NCBI GenBank assembly: GCA_036566745.1
Contig: DATCVR010000268.1
Coordinates: forward strand, 1 to 8,234
DNA: 8,234 nt
Reading direction: 5' to 3'
From: DATCVR01 sp036566745
GTDB taxonomy: Bacteria > Actinomycetota > Actinomycetes > Jiangellales > Jiangellaceae
In this document: in pieces, positions 1 through 5,698 of the stretch
Layout of the letters: the number at the start of each line of letters is the position of its first letter
How positions within the stretch are numbered: position 1 is the first letter of the stretch
Position numbers and translations under genes: made by a program
The notes under the pieces: model-generated
Databases searched by the model: none
What the model saw: the letters and a program-made list of their open reading frames with translations, nothing else
What the model was told of the DNA's origin: nothing

Positions 1-483
1 GACGTCGAGAACCCGCAGGACCGACTCCTCGGTGCCGCCTTCGGACAGCTGATAGGCGAGCAGACGGCCGTCCTTGGAGGGCTGCCAGGCGTCGAGGGTG
101 GTGCTGCCGGACGGGTCGAGCGCCGACGGGTCGACCAGGACACGCTCGGCGCCGGACGGGTCGACGGTGACCAGGACGGCGTGCTGCTGGTCGGGCGCGC
201 GGCGGGTGTGGAAGGCGTGGTGGCCCCGCCAGACGGGCGCGCCGATGGACCCGGATCGGAGGAGGTCGGTCAGCCGGCGGTGGAACGTCGCCCGCGCGGT
301 CCAGCGCTCACGGTGGTCGGCGAGGAGGTCGGCCTGTGCCTTGGACCAGGTGAGCGTGTCCGGATCGGCGGGATCCTCGAGCGCCCGGAAGGGGTCGGGC
401 ACCGTGATGCCGTGGAGGACGTCGGCGTCGTCGCCACGAGGAGCAGGCGGGTAGGGCGGGGGGACCGAGGAGTCGAAAGCCAC
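1..483 (-). CDS. Prolyl oligopeptidase family (S9A) serine peptidase, N-terminal fragment
   Basis: This is the first 161 codons of a gene that leaves the window at its left edge. The start is GTG at 483-481. It is preceded by AAGG eight bases upstream, and that motif overlaps the TAA stop of the acetyltransferase gene ahead of it. The translation shows the usual S9A opening: PPYPPAPRGDD, then VLHGITVPDPFRALEDP (about 22-38), then the helix with W and QAD, and then blades of the N-terminal beta-propeller (APVWRGHHAF, DPSALDPSG, PSKDGRLLAYQLSEGGTEES). Known members are about 650-720 residues, with a C-terminal alpha/beta-hydrolase domain carrying the Ser-Asp-His triad; none of that part is visible here. 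They cleave short peptides after proline. No signal peptide is seen, so a cytoplasmic enzyme is inferred. The family call is confident; substrate specificity and integrity of the rest are unknown. Confidence 0.9.
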   Translation of the reverse strand, partial: MAFDSSVPPPYPPAPRGDDADVLHGITVPDPFRALEDPADPDTLTWSKAQADLLADHRERWTARATFHRRLTDLLRSGSIGAPVWRGHHAFHTRRAPDQQHAVLVTVDPSGAERVLVDPSALDPSGSTTLDAWQPSKDGRLLAYQLSEGGTEESVLRVLDV

Positions 484-493
484 GTCAGCGACC

Positions 494-1132
494 TTAACGG
501 CGGGGATCGGTGTGGTCGGGGGCTGGGCCACGCCACATGGGTACGAGGGTGGGGCCGCCGCCGGGAAGGACGGTCTGCCCGATCTGGTGGAAGCCGTGCC
601 GCTGGTACAGGGGGACGTTGGCCGGGGAGGACGACTCGAGGAACACCGGCAGCCGAGCGGCGTCGGCCCCGGCCAGGCCGTGGCGGAGGAGGGCACTGCC
701 GATGCCGCGGCCGGGATGGAGGGCGCCGAGGGTCTGGAGGTACCAGTGGGGCGGCCGGGTGGGATGAGCTCGGCTGATGACGCGGAAGGAGCGTCCGGCG
801 GCGAGGAGCGAGGTGCCGAAGACGTACACGAGGTCGGAGAAGGTGCGCGGCAGGGTGAGGACTCCGGGTCGCCGAGCGCCGGGCGGCTCCCAGAGCGCCG
901 CACCGACGATCTGCGCGTCGTCGACGGCGACCCAGATGTGGTCGGGTGCGAGAGCCGCCTCCATGGCGAAGAGCCGGACGAGCCTTTTGTGGTGGCGCTC
1001 GGCCGGCACCATGAAGGTCATCATGGGGTCGGTGGCGAAGGCGGTGGCGAGAACGTGAGCGACCTCGTCGAGGTCGTCCGACGCCGCTCTGCGGACGTCG
1101 ACCGGGGTGGGGGTGTCCGCGCGTTCTGCCAT
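494..1132 (-). CDS. GNAT family N-acetyltransferase
   Basis: The product is 212 residues and starts at ATG 1132-1130 (MAERADTPTP). The frame stays open further upstream, but the GNAT fold begins at VDVRRAASDDLDEVAHVL (about 11-28), so this start fits. Motif A, which binds the acetyl-CoA pyrophosphate, is LHPGRGIGSALLRHGL (138-153) with the G-x-G core. Motif B is NVPLYQRHGFHQIG (172-185). The central strands IWVAVDDAQIVGAALWEPP (66-84) match actinobacterial GNATs of unknown substrate. No substrate can be named. The gene is divergent from imuA', with 59 bases between the two start codons, so the SOS box there might also influence it. It ends 10 bases before the peptidase start, which suggests one transcript. 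The ribosome site is weak (GGGG very close to the ATG). Confidence 0.9.
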   Translation of the reverse strand: MAERADTPTPVDVRRAASDDLDEVAHVLATAFATDPMMTFMVPAERHHKRLVRLFAMEAALAPDHIWVAVDDAQIVGAALWEPPGARRPGVLTLPRTFSDLVYVFGTSLLAAGRSFRVISRAHPTRPPHWYLQTLGALHPGRGIGSALLRHGLAGADAARLPVFLESSSPANVPLYQRHGFHQIGQTVLPGGGPTLVPMWRGPAPDHTDPRR

Positions 1133-1154
1133 GGCCCCATGGTGGCAGACCGGC

Positions 1155-1184
1155 TTGACGCCTGTCGAACACACGTTCGATACT
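1155..1184 (+). promoter_or_regulatory. SOS-regulated promoter of imuA'-imuB
   Basis: TTGACG (1155-1160) reads as a -35 and GATACT (1179-1184) as a -10, with an 18-base spacer. The LexA box lies in that spacer and runs two bases into the -10. Seven bases separate the -10 from ATG 1192, so the predicted start of transcription falls on or next to the start codon, which means a leaderless mRNA. The promoter elements are inferred by consensus and spacing; the box itself is plain in the sequence. Confidence 0.75.
1165..1180. promoter_or_regulatory. LexA operator (SOS box)
   Basis: TCGAACACACGTTCGA has perfect CGAAC and GTTCG half-sites four bases apart, matching the SOS box known from Mycobacterium and Bacillus (CGAAC-N4-GTTCG) plus the flanking T and A. 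It lies between the -35 and -10 of the imuA' promoter, where LexA binding would block RNA polymerase. imuA'-imuB is an established LexA target in mycobacteria, so site and gene agree. Confidence 0.93.
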
Positions 1185-1191
1185 TGTGGAC

Positions 1192-1851
1192 ATGACGGTC
1201 GCCCCGCTCGAACACGCCGAAGCGGCGCTCGCCCGGGTGTCCAGCCGGGTGGCGGTTCCGGCGCGAGAGGCCGAGCCGTTGCCTGTCCTGCCGGCGCTGC
1301 GCTCGTTGATCCCCGGGCTGCGGCGCGGGCAGGTGGTCGAGGTCGACGGTGCCGGGGCTCTCGCGCTCTCGCTGCTGGCCGAGGCGTCGGCGGCAGGTTC
1401 CTGGTGTGGCGTGGTCGGCATGCCCGAGTGCGGGGTCGTGGCCGCCGCGGGCATGGGGTGCGATCTCGAACGACTGCTCCTGGTCGACGAGCCGAAGGAG
1501 CGCTGGGCCGACGTCGTGGCCACGTTGCTCGAGGCGGTCGACGTCGTGCTCGTCCGCCCGCCCGTCCGTCCGCCGTCGGGTGTGGTGCGCAGGCTGGCGG
1601 CGCTGGCCCGGCGCTCCGGTGCCTGCCTGGTGGTGGCCGGAGGGTGGGAGGGGGCGATGGTGCGGTTACGGGTGGCCTCGGCGTTGTGGACCGGGGTCGG
1701 GCAGGGCCACGGGCACGTGCAGGGCCGCCGGGTGAAGGTGGCGGCCGAGGGGCGTGGTGGCGGTGGTCGTCCACGGTCGGCGTGGCTGTGGCTGCCTGGC
1801 TCCGACGGCACGGTCAGCAGCGCCGATCTCGTCGCGGTCGAGGTGGGGTGA
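1192..1851 (+). CDS. imuA': ImuA' (RecA-like accessory protein of the mutasome)
   Basis: The product is 219 residues. In mycobacteria ImuA' works with ImuB and the polymerase DnaE2 in damage-induced error-prone synthesis. The fold is RecA-like without a working nucleotide site: LIPGLRRGQVVEVDGAG (39-55) lines up with the RecA core entry, but the P-loop position DGAGALALSLL (52-62) lacks the GKT/GKS. GCDLERLLLVDE (89-100) and VDVVLVRPP (117-124) match the strands after it, VDVVLVRPP being the Walker B region. The last 40 residues, including a glycine/arginine stretch, resemble the variable C-terminal tail. ATG 1192 is preferred over the in-frame GTG at 1186 because the -10 ends at 1184 and would put the transcript start at the ATG. 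The gene overlaps imuB by one base. Without a database search the call rests on this pattern plus the SOS box and the clear imuB next to it. Confidence 0.85.
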   Translation: MTVAPLEHAEAALARVSSRVAVPAREAEPLPVLPALRSLIPGLRRGQVVEVDGAGALALSLLAEASAAGSWCGVVGMPECGVVAAAGMGCDLERLLLVDEPKERWADVVATLLEAVDVVLVRPPVRPPSGVVRRLAALARRSGACLVVAGGWEGAMVRLRVASALWTGVGQGHGHVQGRRVKVAAEGRGGGGRPRSAWLWLPGSDGTVSSADLVAVEVG

Positions 1852-3380
1852 TGGCCAGGGTCATGGTGGTGTGGTGCCCCGACTGGCCGCTGGCCACCGT
1901 GGGGGTCGACCCGTCGGTGCCGGCGGTCGTGGTCGCGTCCGGGCGGGTCTCGGCGTGCACGGCGGCGGCGCGGGCCGTGGGTGTCCGCCGCGAGCAGCGG
2001 TTGCGCGACGCCCAGCGTTTCTGTCCCGAGGTCGTCGTCCACGACGACGATCCCGAGGCCCAGGCACGGTTGTTCGAACACGTCGTGACGGCCGTCGAGG
2101 AGATCTGCCCGCGGGTCGAGGTGGTCCGGCCCGGCCTGGCCGCCGTGCCGGCCCGCGGGCCCAGCCGCTACTACGGCGGAGAGGAGTCGGTGGCCGCGGT
2201 GGTCCGCGACGCCGTACTGGGCACGGGTGTCGCGTGCGCCGTCGGCGTGGCCGAGGGGACGTTCGCCGCCGATCTGGCCGCCCGAGCGGCCTGGGTCGAT
2301 GGCGGCGAGGGGATTCGCGTGGTGCCGTCGACCGCCACGCCGGAGTTCCTCGGTCCCCATCCGGTCGCCGCGCTCGAACGGCCGGAGCTCGCCGGGCTGC
2401 TGATCCGCCTCGGCGTGCGCACCCTGCGTGACCTCGCCGCGCTTTCGGCCAAGGACGTGCTGGCCCGCTTCGGATCCGACGGTGTGACGGCGCATCGGCT
2501 GGCCTCCGGTCTCGAAGCTCGCCCGCCGGCCACCCGCCCGCCCGGGGAGGATCTCTCCGTCGAGATCGAGTTCGATCCGCCGGTCGACCAGTCCGAGCCG
2601 GTCGTCTTCGCCGCCAAGGGTCTGGCCGACCAGATGCACGACGTCCTGGCGGGTCGGGGGCTGTCCTGTGTCCGGGTCGAGGTCGAGGCCACCACCGACG
2701 ACGGCCAGACCCGCTCGCGGTTGTGGCGGCACGACGGCCTGCTCTCGGGTCTCGCGGTGGCCGAGCGGGTGCGCTGGCAGCTCGACGCCTGGCGCACCGC
2801 CGGCCAGCTCGCCGGCAGCCTGACCCACCTGCGGCTGGGGCCTGACCACGTGGTCGTCGACGCCGGCCGCCAGCTGGTGCTGTGGGGTCAGGGCCGGGTG
2901 AGCGACGAGGTGGCCCGAGCGGCCACGCGCATCCAGGTCATGCTCGGCCACACGGCTGTCACCACCCCGCTGCGCGCCGGCGGCCGTGGGCCGGGCGAGT
3001 GGGTGGTTCGGGTGCCGTGGGGTGACACGGTGACGCCCGCGCTGTCCGCCGATCGGCCCTGGCCGGGGCAGGTGCCCGTGCCCGCGCCCTCGATCGTCCA
3101 TCCACGTCCGCTCCGGGCCGGAGTGCTCGATGCCCAGGGCGTTCCTGTGGTGGTCACCGGCCGGTCCGTGGCCTCGGCCGCTCCGCACCGGCTGGTGCTC
3201 CACGGCGACGACTCGATGCTGGTCACGGCATGGACCGGCCCCTGGCCGGTGTGGGAGCACTGGTGGAATGCCGGGCGCGGGCGCCGGTTCGCCAGGTTCC
3301 AGCTCGTCACCGAAGACGGCCGGGCCTGGCTGGTCAGGGTGGAGGCCGGTGAGTGGTCCGTCGAAGCGGTCTACACCTGA
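1851..3380 (+). CDS. imuB: ImuB, catalytically inactive Y-family polymerase homologue
   Basis: The product is 509 residues, starting at the ATG that shares its A with the TGA of imuA', so translation is probably coupled. It has the Y-family order: palm/fingers (1-165, opening VMVVWCPDWPLA), a thumb with a helix-hairpin-helix-like LLIRLGVRTLRDLAALSAKDVLARFG (183-208), and a little finger (about 236-335). The acidic catalytic pair is missing: where DinB has S-I-D-E, this protein reads VEVVRPGLAAVPA (89-101). That is typical of ImuB, which acts as a hub rather than a polymerase. QLVLW at 341-345 fits the beta-clamp motif of ImuB and would tether the complex to the sliding clamp. The C-terminal region (about 400-509), ending RRFARFQLVTEDGRAWLV and VEAVYT, is the ImuB-specific domain thought to contact ImuA' and DnaE2. 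No frameshift or missing segment is seen, and dnaE2 does not follow. Confidence 0.93.
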   Translation: MARVMVVWCPDWPLATVGVDPSVPAVVVASGRVSACTAAARAVGVRREQRLRDAQRFCPEVVVHDDDPEAQARLFEHVVTAVEEICPRVEVVRPGLAAVPARGPSRYYGGEESVAAVVRDAVLGTGVACAVGVAEGTFAADLAARAAWVDGGEGIRVVPSTATPEFLGPHPVAALERPELAGLLIRLGVRTLRDLAALSAKDVLARFGSDGVTAHRLASGLEARPPATRPPGEDLSVEIEFDPPVDQSEPVVFAAKGLADQMHDVLAGRGLSCVRVEVEATTDDGQTRSRLWRHDGLLSGLAVAERVRWQLDAWRTAGQLAGSLTHLRLGPDHVVVDAGRQLVLWGQGRVSDEVARAATRIQVMLGHTAVTTPLRAGGRGPGEWVVRVPWGDTVTPALSADRPWPGQVPVPAPSIVHPRPLRAGVLDAQGVPVVVTGRSVASAAPHRLVLHGDDSMLVTAWTGPWPVWEHWWNAGRGRRFARFQLVTEDGRAWLVRVEAGEWSVEAVYT

Positions 3381-3394
3381 TGCGGAGGGCCGCA
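3381..3394 (+). other. Short hairpin directly after imuB
   Basis: TGCGG and CCGCA pair perfectly around AGGG, starting at the base after the imuB stop. The stem is only five pairs and no T-run follows, so it is at best a weak end-of-transcript signal. Confidence 0.3.
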
Positions 3395-3401
3395 GCGTGG
3401 A

Positions 3402-3417
3402 GGTCGTCGCGACGTCC
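3402..3417. promoter_or_regulatory. Palindrome in the -35 region of the kinase gene
   Basis: CGTCGCGACG (3405-3414) is a perfect 10-base palindrome. After one T/T mismatch on each side it extends by GG and CC (3402-3417). It sits about 9 bases ahead of the TAAGCT -10 box, where a -35 or operator would be. CG-rich palindromes arise easily in this composition, so an operator role is only a possibility. Confidence 0.25.
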
Positions 3418-3425
3418 CGCCGACC

Positions 3426-3431
3426 TAAGCT
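3426..3431 (+). promoter_or_regulatory. -10 box for leaderless kinase transcript
   Basis: TAAGCT fits the actinobacterial TANNNT -10 pattern and lies six bases before ATG 3438, which puts the predicted transcript start at the ATG. No ribosome site is visible, in keeping with a leaderless start. This suggests the kinase gene had its own promoter rather than being read from imuB. Confidence 0.55.
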
Positions 3432-3437
3432 CGCCGG

Positions 3438-4386
3438 ATGGACGCCGACCACGAGACCGATCGCGAGACCGATCGCGAGACCGATCGCGAGACCGCCGGC
3501 GAGACCGATCGTGAGACCGATCGTGAGACCGATCGTGAGACCGATCTCGGGACGGACGACGTCGGCCTCGCGCCCGACGACGAAGCCGAGATCTCCCTGC
3601 TCGGTGGTGACGTCAGCGACGGTGTCGTCCGCAAGGGCGCCACGGTGCGCCGCCGTCCCGCACCCGGCTGCGCTGCCGTCCACGCCTACCTCGACCATCT
3701 CGGCCGCGCCGGATTCGCCTACGCGCCGCGCTTCCTCGGCTTCGACTGCCACGGTCGCGAGATCCTCACCTACCTCGACGGCGAGATGGGCGGGCGACCG
3801 CTGTATCCATGAGCGGTCACCGAGCACGCACTGGCGGCCATCGCGACGATCCAGCGTGAGCTGCATGACCGGTCAGCCGGCCTCGTCCTGCCGCCGGGCG
3901 TCCACTGGGAGGCTCCGCCCGATCTTCCGGACGTGCCTCCGGCCTTCGACGAGCCCGATGTCGTCGGCCACAACGACCTCACCTTCGAGAACGTCATCTT
4001 CCGCGGCGGCAGCCCGGTCGGCATCGTCGACTTCGACCTGGCCGGGCCCACCACCCGCCTGCTCGACGTCGCCACCACGCTGCGCTACTGGGCGCCGCTG
4101 AGCCCACCCGCCGATCGGCGACCCGGTGCTTCGCGACCTCGACTCCGGCCGCCGCTTGCGCGTCTTCGCCGACGCCTACGGCCTCGATGCCGCTCAGTGC
4201 GATCGCCTGCTCGACGTCGCCGACCTCCGGTTCACCCGCTCGTGGCACCTGATGAGGTTCCGCGCCGAGCACGACGGCGGAGGCTGGGCGCGGATGTGGA
4301 GCGCCGGCGCCGGCGAGTTGATCACCCGCGCTCACTCCTGGTTCGCCGACCACCGCGGTGAGCTGGCCGCCGCCCTGCACCGGTAG
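3438..4386 (+). pseudogene. Aminoglycoside-phosphotransferase-like kinase, broken by a stop and a frameshift
   Basis: Read as one gene, this gives a protein-kinase-like phosphotransferase (APH/choline kinase fold). ATG 3438 opens with E-T-D-R repeats, then an N-lobe: SLLGGDVSDGVVRKGATVRR, VHAYLDHL, and APRFLGFDCHGREILTYLDGE. An in-frame TGA (3810-3812) follows GRPLYP. The same frame then resumes family sequence at once (AVTEHALAAIATIQRELHD), including the catalytic loop GHNDLTFEN (His codon at 3969, Asp codon at 3975) and the metal-binding DFD (4029-4037). Between about 4110 and 4122 the match jumps from frame 3 to frame 1 (one surplus base), continuing GDPVLRDLDSGRRLRVFADAYGL to TAG 4384-4386. 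A truncated 124-residue product would lack all catalytic residues. Two lesions in one gene beside intact neighbours favour true decay, but base-calling errors cannot be excluded. The substrate is unknown; the family name does not imply antibiotic resistance. Confidence 0.85.
3453..3548 (+). repeat. 12-bp tandem repeat, eight units, encoding (E-T-D-R)n
   Basis: Eight consecutive 12-base units begin at the sixth codon of the kinase gene. Units 1-3 read GAGACCGATCGC, unit 4 ends GCCGGC (ETAG), units 5-7 read GAGACCGATCGT, and unit 8 ends GATCTC (ETDL). The shared order, three identical units plus one variant, suggests a 48-base block (3453-3500) was duplicated to 3501-3548 after the single units had expanded. 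Each change of one unit keeps the reading frame. The encoded stretch is highly charged and probably disordered. Confidence 0.95.
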
Positions 4387-4389
4387 CGT
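4384..4389 (+). promoter_or_regulatory. Candidate -10 box for leaderless nucS transcript
   Basis: TAGCGT fits TANNNT and lies eight bases before GTG 4398. Its TAG is the stop codon of the upstream kinase frame. There is no Shine-Dalgarno sequence ahead of the GTG, in keeping with a transcript that starts close to it. With such a short motif the call is tentative. Confidence 0.4.
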
Positions 4390-4417
4390 CATCGCTCGTG
4401 CGTCTCGTCATCGCTCG
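4387..4417 (+). repeat. Short direct repeat across the nucS start
   Basis: CGTCATCGCTCG occurs at 4387-4398 and again at 4406-4417, with seven bases between the copies. The first copy ends at the first base of the nucS start codon; the second encodes part of the conserved N-terminus (LVIAR). It may be chance similarity in a conserved coding start. Confidence 0.5.
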
Positions 4418-5057
4418 CTGTCAGGTCGACTACGCCGGACGGCTCACCGCCCACCTGCCCATGGCCACCCGGCTGATCCTCGTCAAGGCCGACGGCTCGG
4501 TCTCCATCCACGCCGACGACCGCGCCTACAAGCCGCTGAACTGGATGAGCCCACCGTGCAAGCTCGCCGAGGACGACCACGTCTGGACGGTCACCAACCC
4601 GGGCGGCGAGAAGCTCGTCATCACCCTCGACGACGTCATCCACGACTCCAGCCACGAGCTCGGTGTCGACCCGGGGCTGGTCAAGGACGGTGTCGAGGCG
4701 CACCTCCAGGAGCTGCTGGCCGACCACGTCGACACCTTCGGTGAGGGCTGGCGACTGGTGCGCCGCGAGTACCCCACCCCGATCGGTCCGGTGGACCTGC
4801 TCTGCCGTGACGACGCGGGCGCGGCGGTGGCCGTCGAGATCAAGCGGCGCGGCGAGATCGACGGTGTCGAACAGCTGACCCGCTATCTCGAGCTGCTCAA
4901 CCGCGACCCCCACCTGGCGCCGGTGCGCGGGGTGTTCGCCGCTCAGGAGATCAAACCCCAGGCGCGCACGCTCGCCACCGACCGCGGCATCACCTGCGTC
5001 ACGGTCGACTACGACGCCTTGCGCGGCCTCGACGACCCCTCCGCTCGCTTGTTCTGA
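4398..5057 (+). CDS. nucS: NucS/EndoMS mismatch-specific endonuclease
   Basis: The product is 219 residues, the usual length for actinobacterial NucS (about 220-225). NucS replaces MutS/MutL in these bacteria: it cuts both strands at certain mismatches and keeps the spontaneous mutation rate low. The N-terminal DNA-binding and dimer domain carries VDYAGRLTAHLP (10-21), VSIHADDRAYKPLNWMSPP (35-53) and LGVDPGLVKDGVEAHLQ (88-104). The C-terminal RecB-like nuclease domain has D133 in GPVDLLCRD and E147/K149 in VEIKRR, the same 14- and 2-residue spacing as the archaeal NucS catalytic triad. GEIDGVEQLTRYLELLNRD follows. The C-terminus RLF fits the known beta-clamp-binding tail. The start is GTG 4398, giving the canonical MRLVIARC. 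The gene looks intact and conserved, unlike the kinase gene just before it. Confidence 0.97.
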   Translation: MRLVIARCQVDYAGRLTAHLPMATRLILVKADGSVSIHADDRAYKPLNWMSPPCKLAEDDHVWTVTNPGGEKLVITLDDVIHDSSHELGVDPGLVKDGVEAHLQELLADHVDTFGEGWRLVRREYPTPIGPVDLLCRDDAGAAVAVEIKRRGEIDGVEQLTRYLELLNRDPHLAPVRGVFAAQEIKPQARTLATDRGITCVTVDYDALRGLDDPSARLF

Positions 5058-5071
5058 CGAACGATGCGACT

Positions 5072-5101
5072 GCCACGATTAGGCCCAGACCGAATCGTGG
5101 C
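5072..5101. other. Perfect 9-bp inverted repeat after nucS
   Basis: GCCACGATT (5072-5080) pairs perfectly with AATCGTGGC (5093-5101) around a 12-base loop, 15 bases after the nucS stop. No T-run follows, so it is not a classical intrinsic terminator. It could end the nucS transcript in the T-poor manner common in actinobacteria, or be an operator for the next gene. Confidence 0.6.
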
Positions 5102-5103
5102 CG

Positions 5104-5124
5104 GTGCGCCTGGACCCTGCGCAC
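5104..5124. other. Second inverted repeat, 6-bp stem
   Basis: GTGCGC (5104-5109) pairs with GCGCAC (5119-5124) around nine bases, two bases after the previous hairpin. The two could form tandem stems in RNA. It is shorter and more GC-rich than the first, so chance is more likely. Confidence 0.4.
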
Positions 5125-5160
5125 GATGTGGGCAGCCCTGCGGGGACCACGCGAGGATCT

Positions 5161-5165
5161 AGGAG
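5161..5165 (+). promoter_or_regulatory. Ribosome binding site that fixes the start of the secreted protein
   Basis: AGGAG sits five bases before ATG 5171, a strong Shine-Dalgarno site. It decides against the in-frame ATG at 5126, whose extra 15 residues would spoil the signal peptide. Confidence 0.8.
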
Positions 5166-5170
5166 CAGCG

Positions 5171-5698
5171 ATGCGTCCACTCTTCAAGGCGCTGGACGCA
5201 CTCGGCGCGGTCATGGCCGTGGCAACGACGTCGACCACGGCAGCTTCGGCCGACGCAGGAGGCAACTCCGGCTGGGAGCCGCTCCGCACGCCGTCGTTCA
5301 ACCTTCCCGCCGGCACGAGCTGCTCCTTCGAGCTCCAGGCCGACGTCGTGTACGACCACGAGCTCACCCGCGTGGTCGAGACCTTCGCTGACGGCACGCC
5401 CAAGGTGCAGGAGTTCCAGGGCGCGCTGGGCGTCCTCTTCACGAACGTCGACACCGGTGACTCTCGCCGGCGCGACGTCTCCGGCACGCTGCGTGCCACC
5501 TTCCACGAGGCAGGCGGGAGCGACTGGCTGTTCCAGGGCAACGGTCTCGCGGTGATCCGCGCGGGCAACCCGTCCTACCCGGCCGGGGTGTACATCCCGT
5601 CGGGGTCCAACCTGTACGTCGTCCACGCCGACGGGTCGCGCGAGTTCACCGAGCAGAGCGGCACCATCGAGAACATGTGCGAGACCCTGGCAGGATGA
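5171..5698 (+). CDS. Small secreted protein of unknown function
   Basis: The product is 175 residues. The N-terminus has R2 and K6, a hydrophobic stretch (about 10-20) and an A25-S26-A27 cleavage site before DAGG, so export by the Sec system with cleavage after residue 27 is inferred. A single acidic residue, D9, sits at the start of the hydrophobic part. The mature part (about 148 residues) looks all-beta: LPAGTSCSFEL, a strand ending VVETFADGTP, VLFTNVDTGDSRRRDVSGTL, then IPSGSNLYVVHADGS. It has two cysteines, C51 and C170, near the two ends, which could form a disulfide. The C-FEL plus TNVDTG/SG pattern recalls secreted hypothetical proteins common in actinobacteria; I know no function for them. 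The stop codon overlaps the next gene by four bases (ATGA), so the regulator is probably translated from the same mRNA. Confidence 0.8.
   Translation: MRPLFKALDALGAVMAVATTSTTAASADAGGNSGWEPLRTPSFNLPAGTSCSFELQADVVYDHELTRVVETFADGTPKVQEFQGALGVLFTNVDTGDSRRRDVSGTLRATFHEAGGSDWLFQGNGLAVIRAGNPSYPAGVYIPSGSNLYVVHADGSREFTEQSGTIENMCETLAG

Noticed and set aside
1107..1850. Upstream extension of the imuB reading frame
   Set aside because: The frame is open through imuA', but the family sequence begins at VMVVWCPDWPLA just after ATG 1851, and the extension is the imuA' gene read out of frame.
2069..2090. Second SOS-like sequence inside imuB (TTCGAACACGTCG)
   Set aside because: Only one half-site (CGAAC) is present; the opposite GTTCG at the right distance is missing, and it lies within coding sequence.
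270..3866. A minus-strand frame open for about 1,200 codons across imuA', imuB and the kinase gene
   Set aside because: It lies antisense to clear genes and its translation is low-complexity (repeated IGLT, PR-rich) with no domain. Long antisense frames are expected where third positions are almost all G or C.
3438..4386. Reading the kinase gene as an antibiotic-resistance determinant, or its TGA as programmed recoding
   Set aside because: The APH fold covers many kinases with other substrates. No selenocysteine-type stem is evident just after the TGA, and the later frameshift shows the gene is simply broken or misread.
5126..5170. Alternative ATG start for the secreted protein at 5126
   Set aside because: It would put 15 extra residues, including charged ones, ahead of the signal peptide, and the strong AGGAG site would lie inside the coding region rather than ahead of the start.
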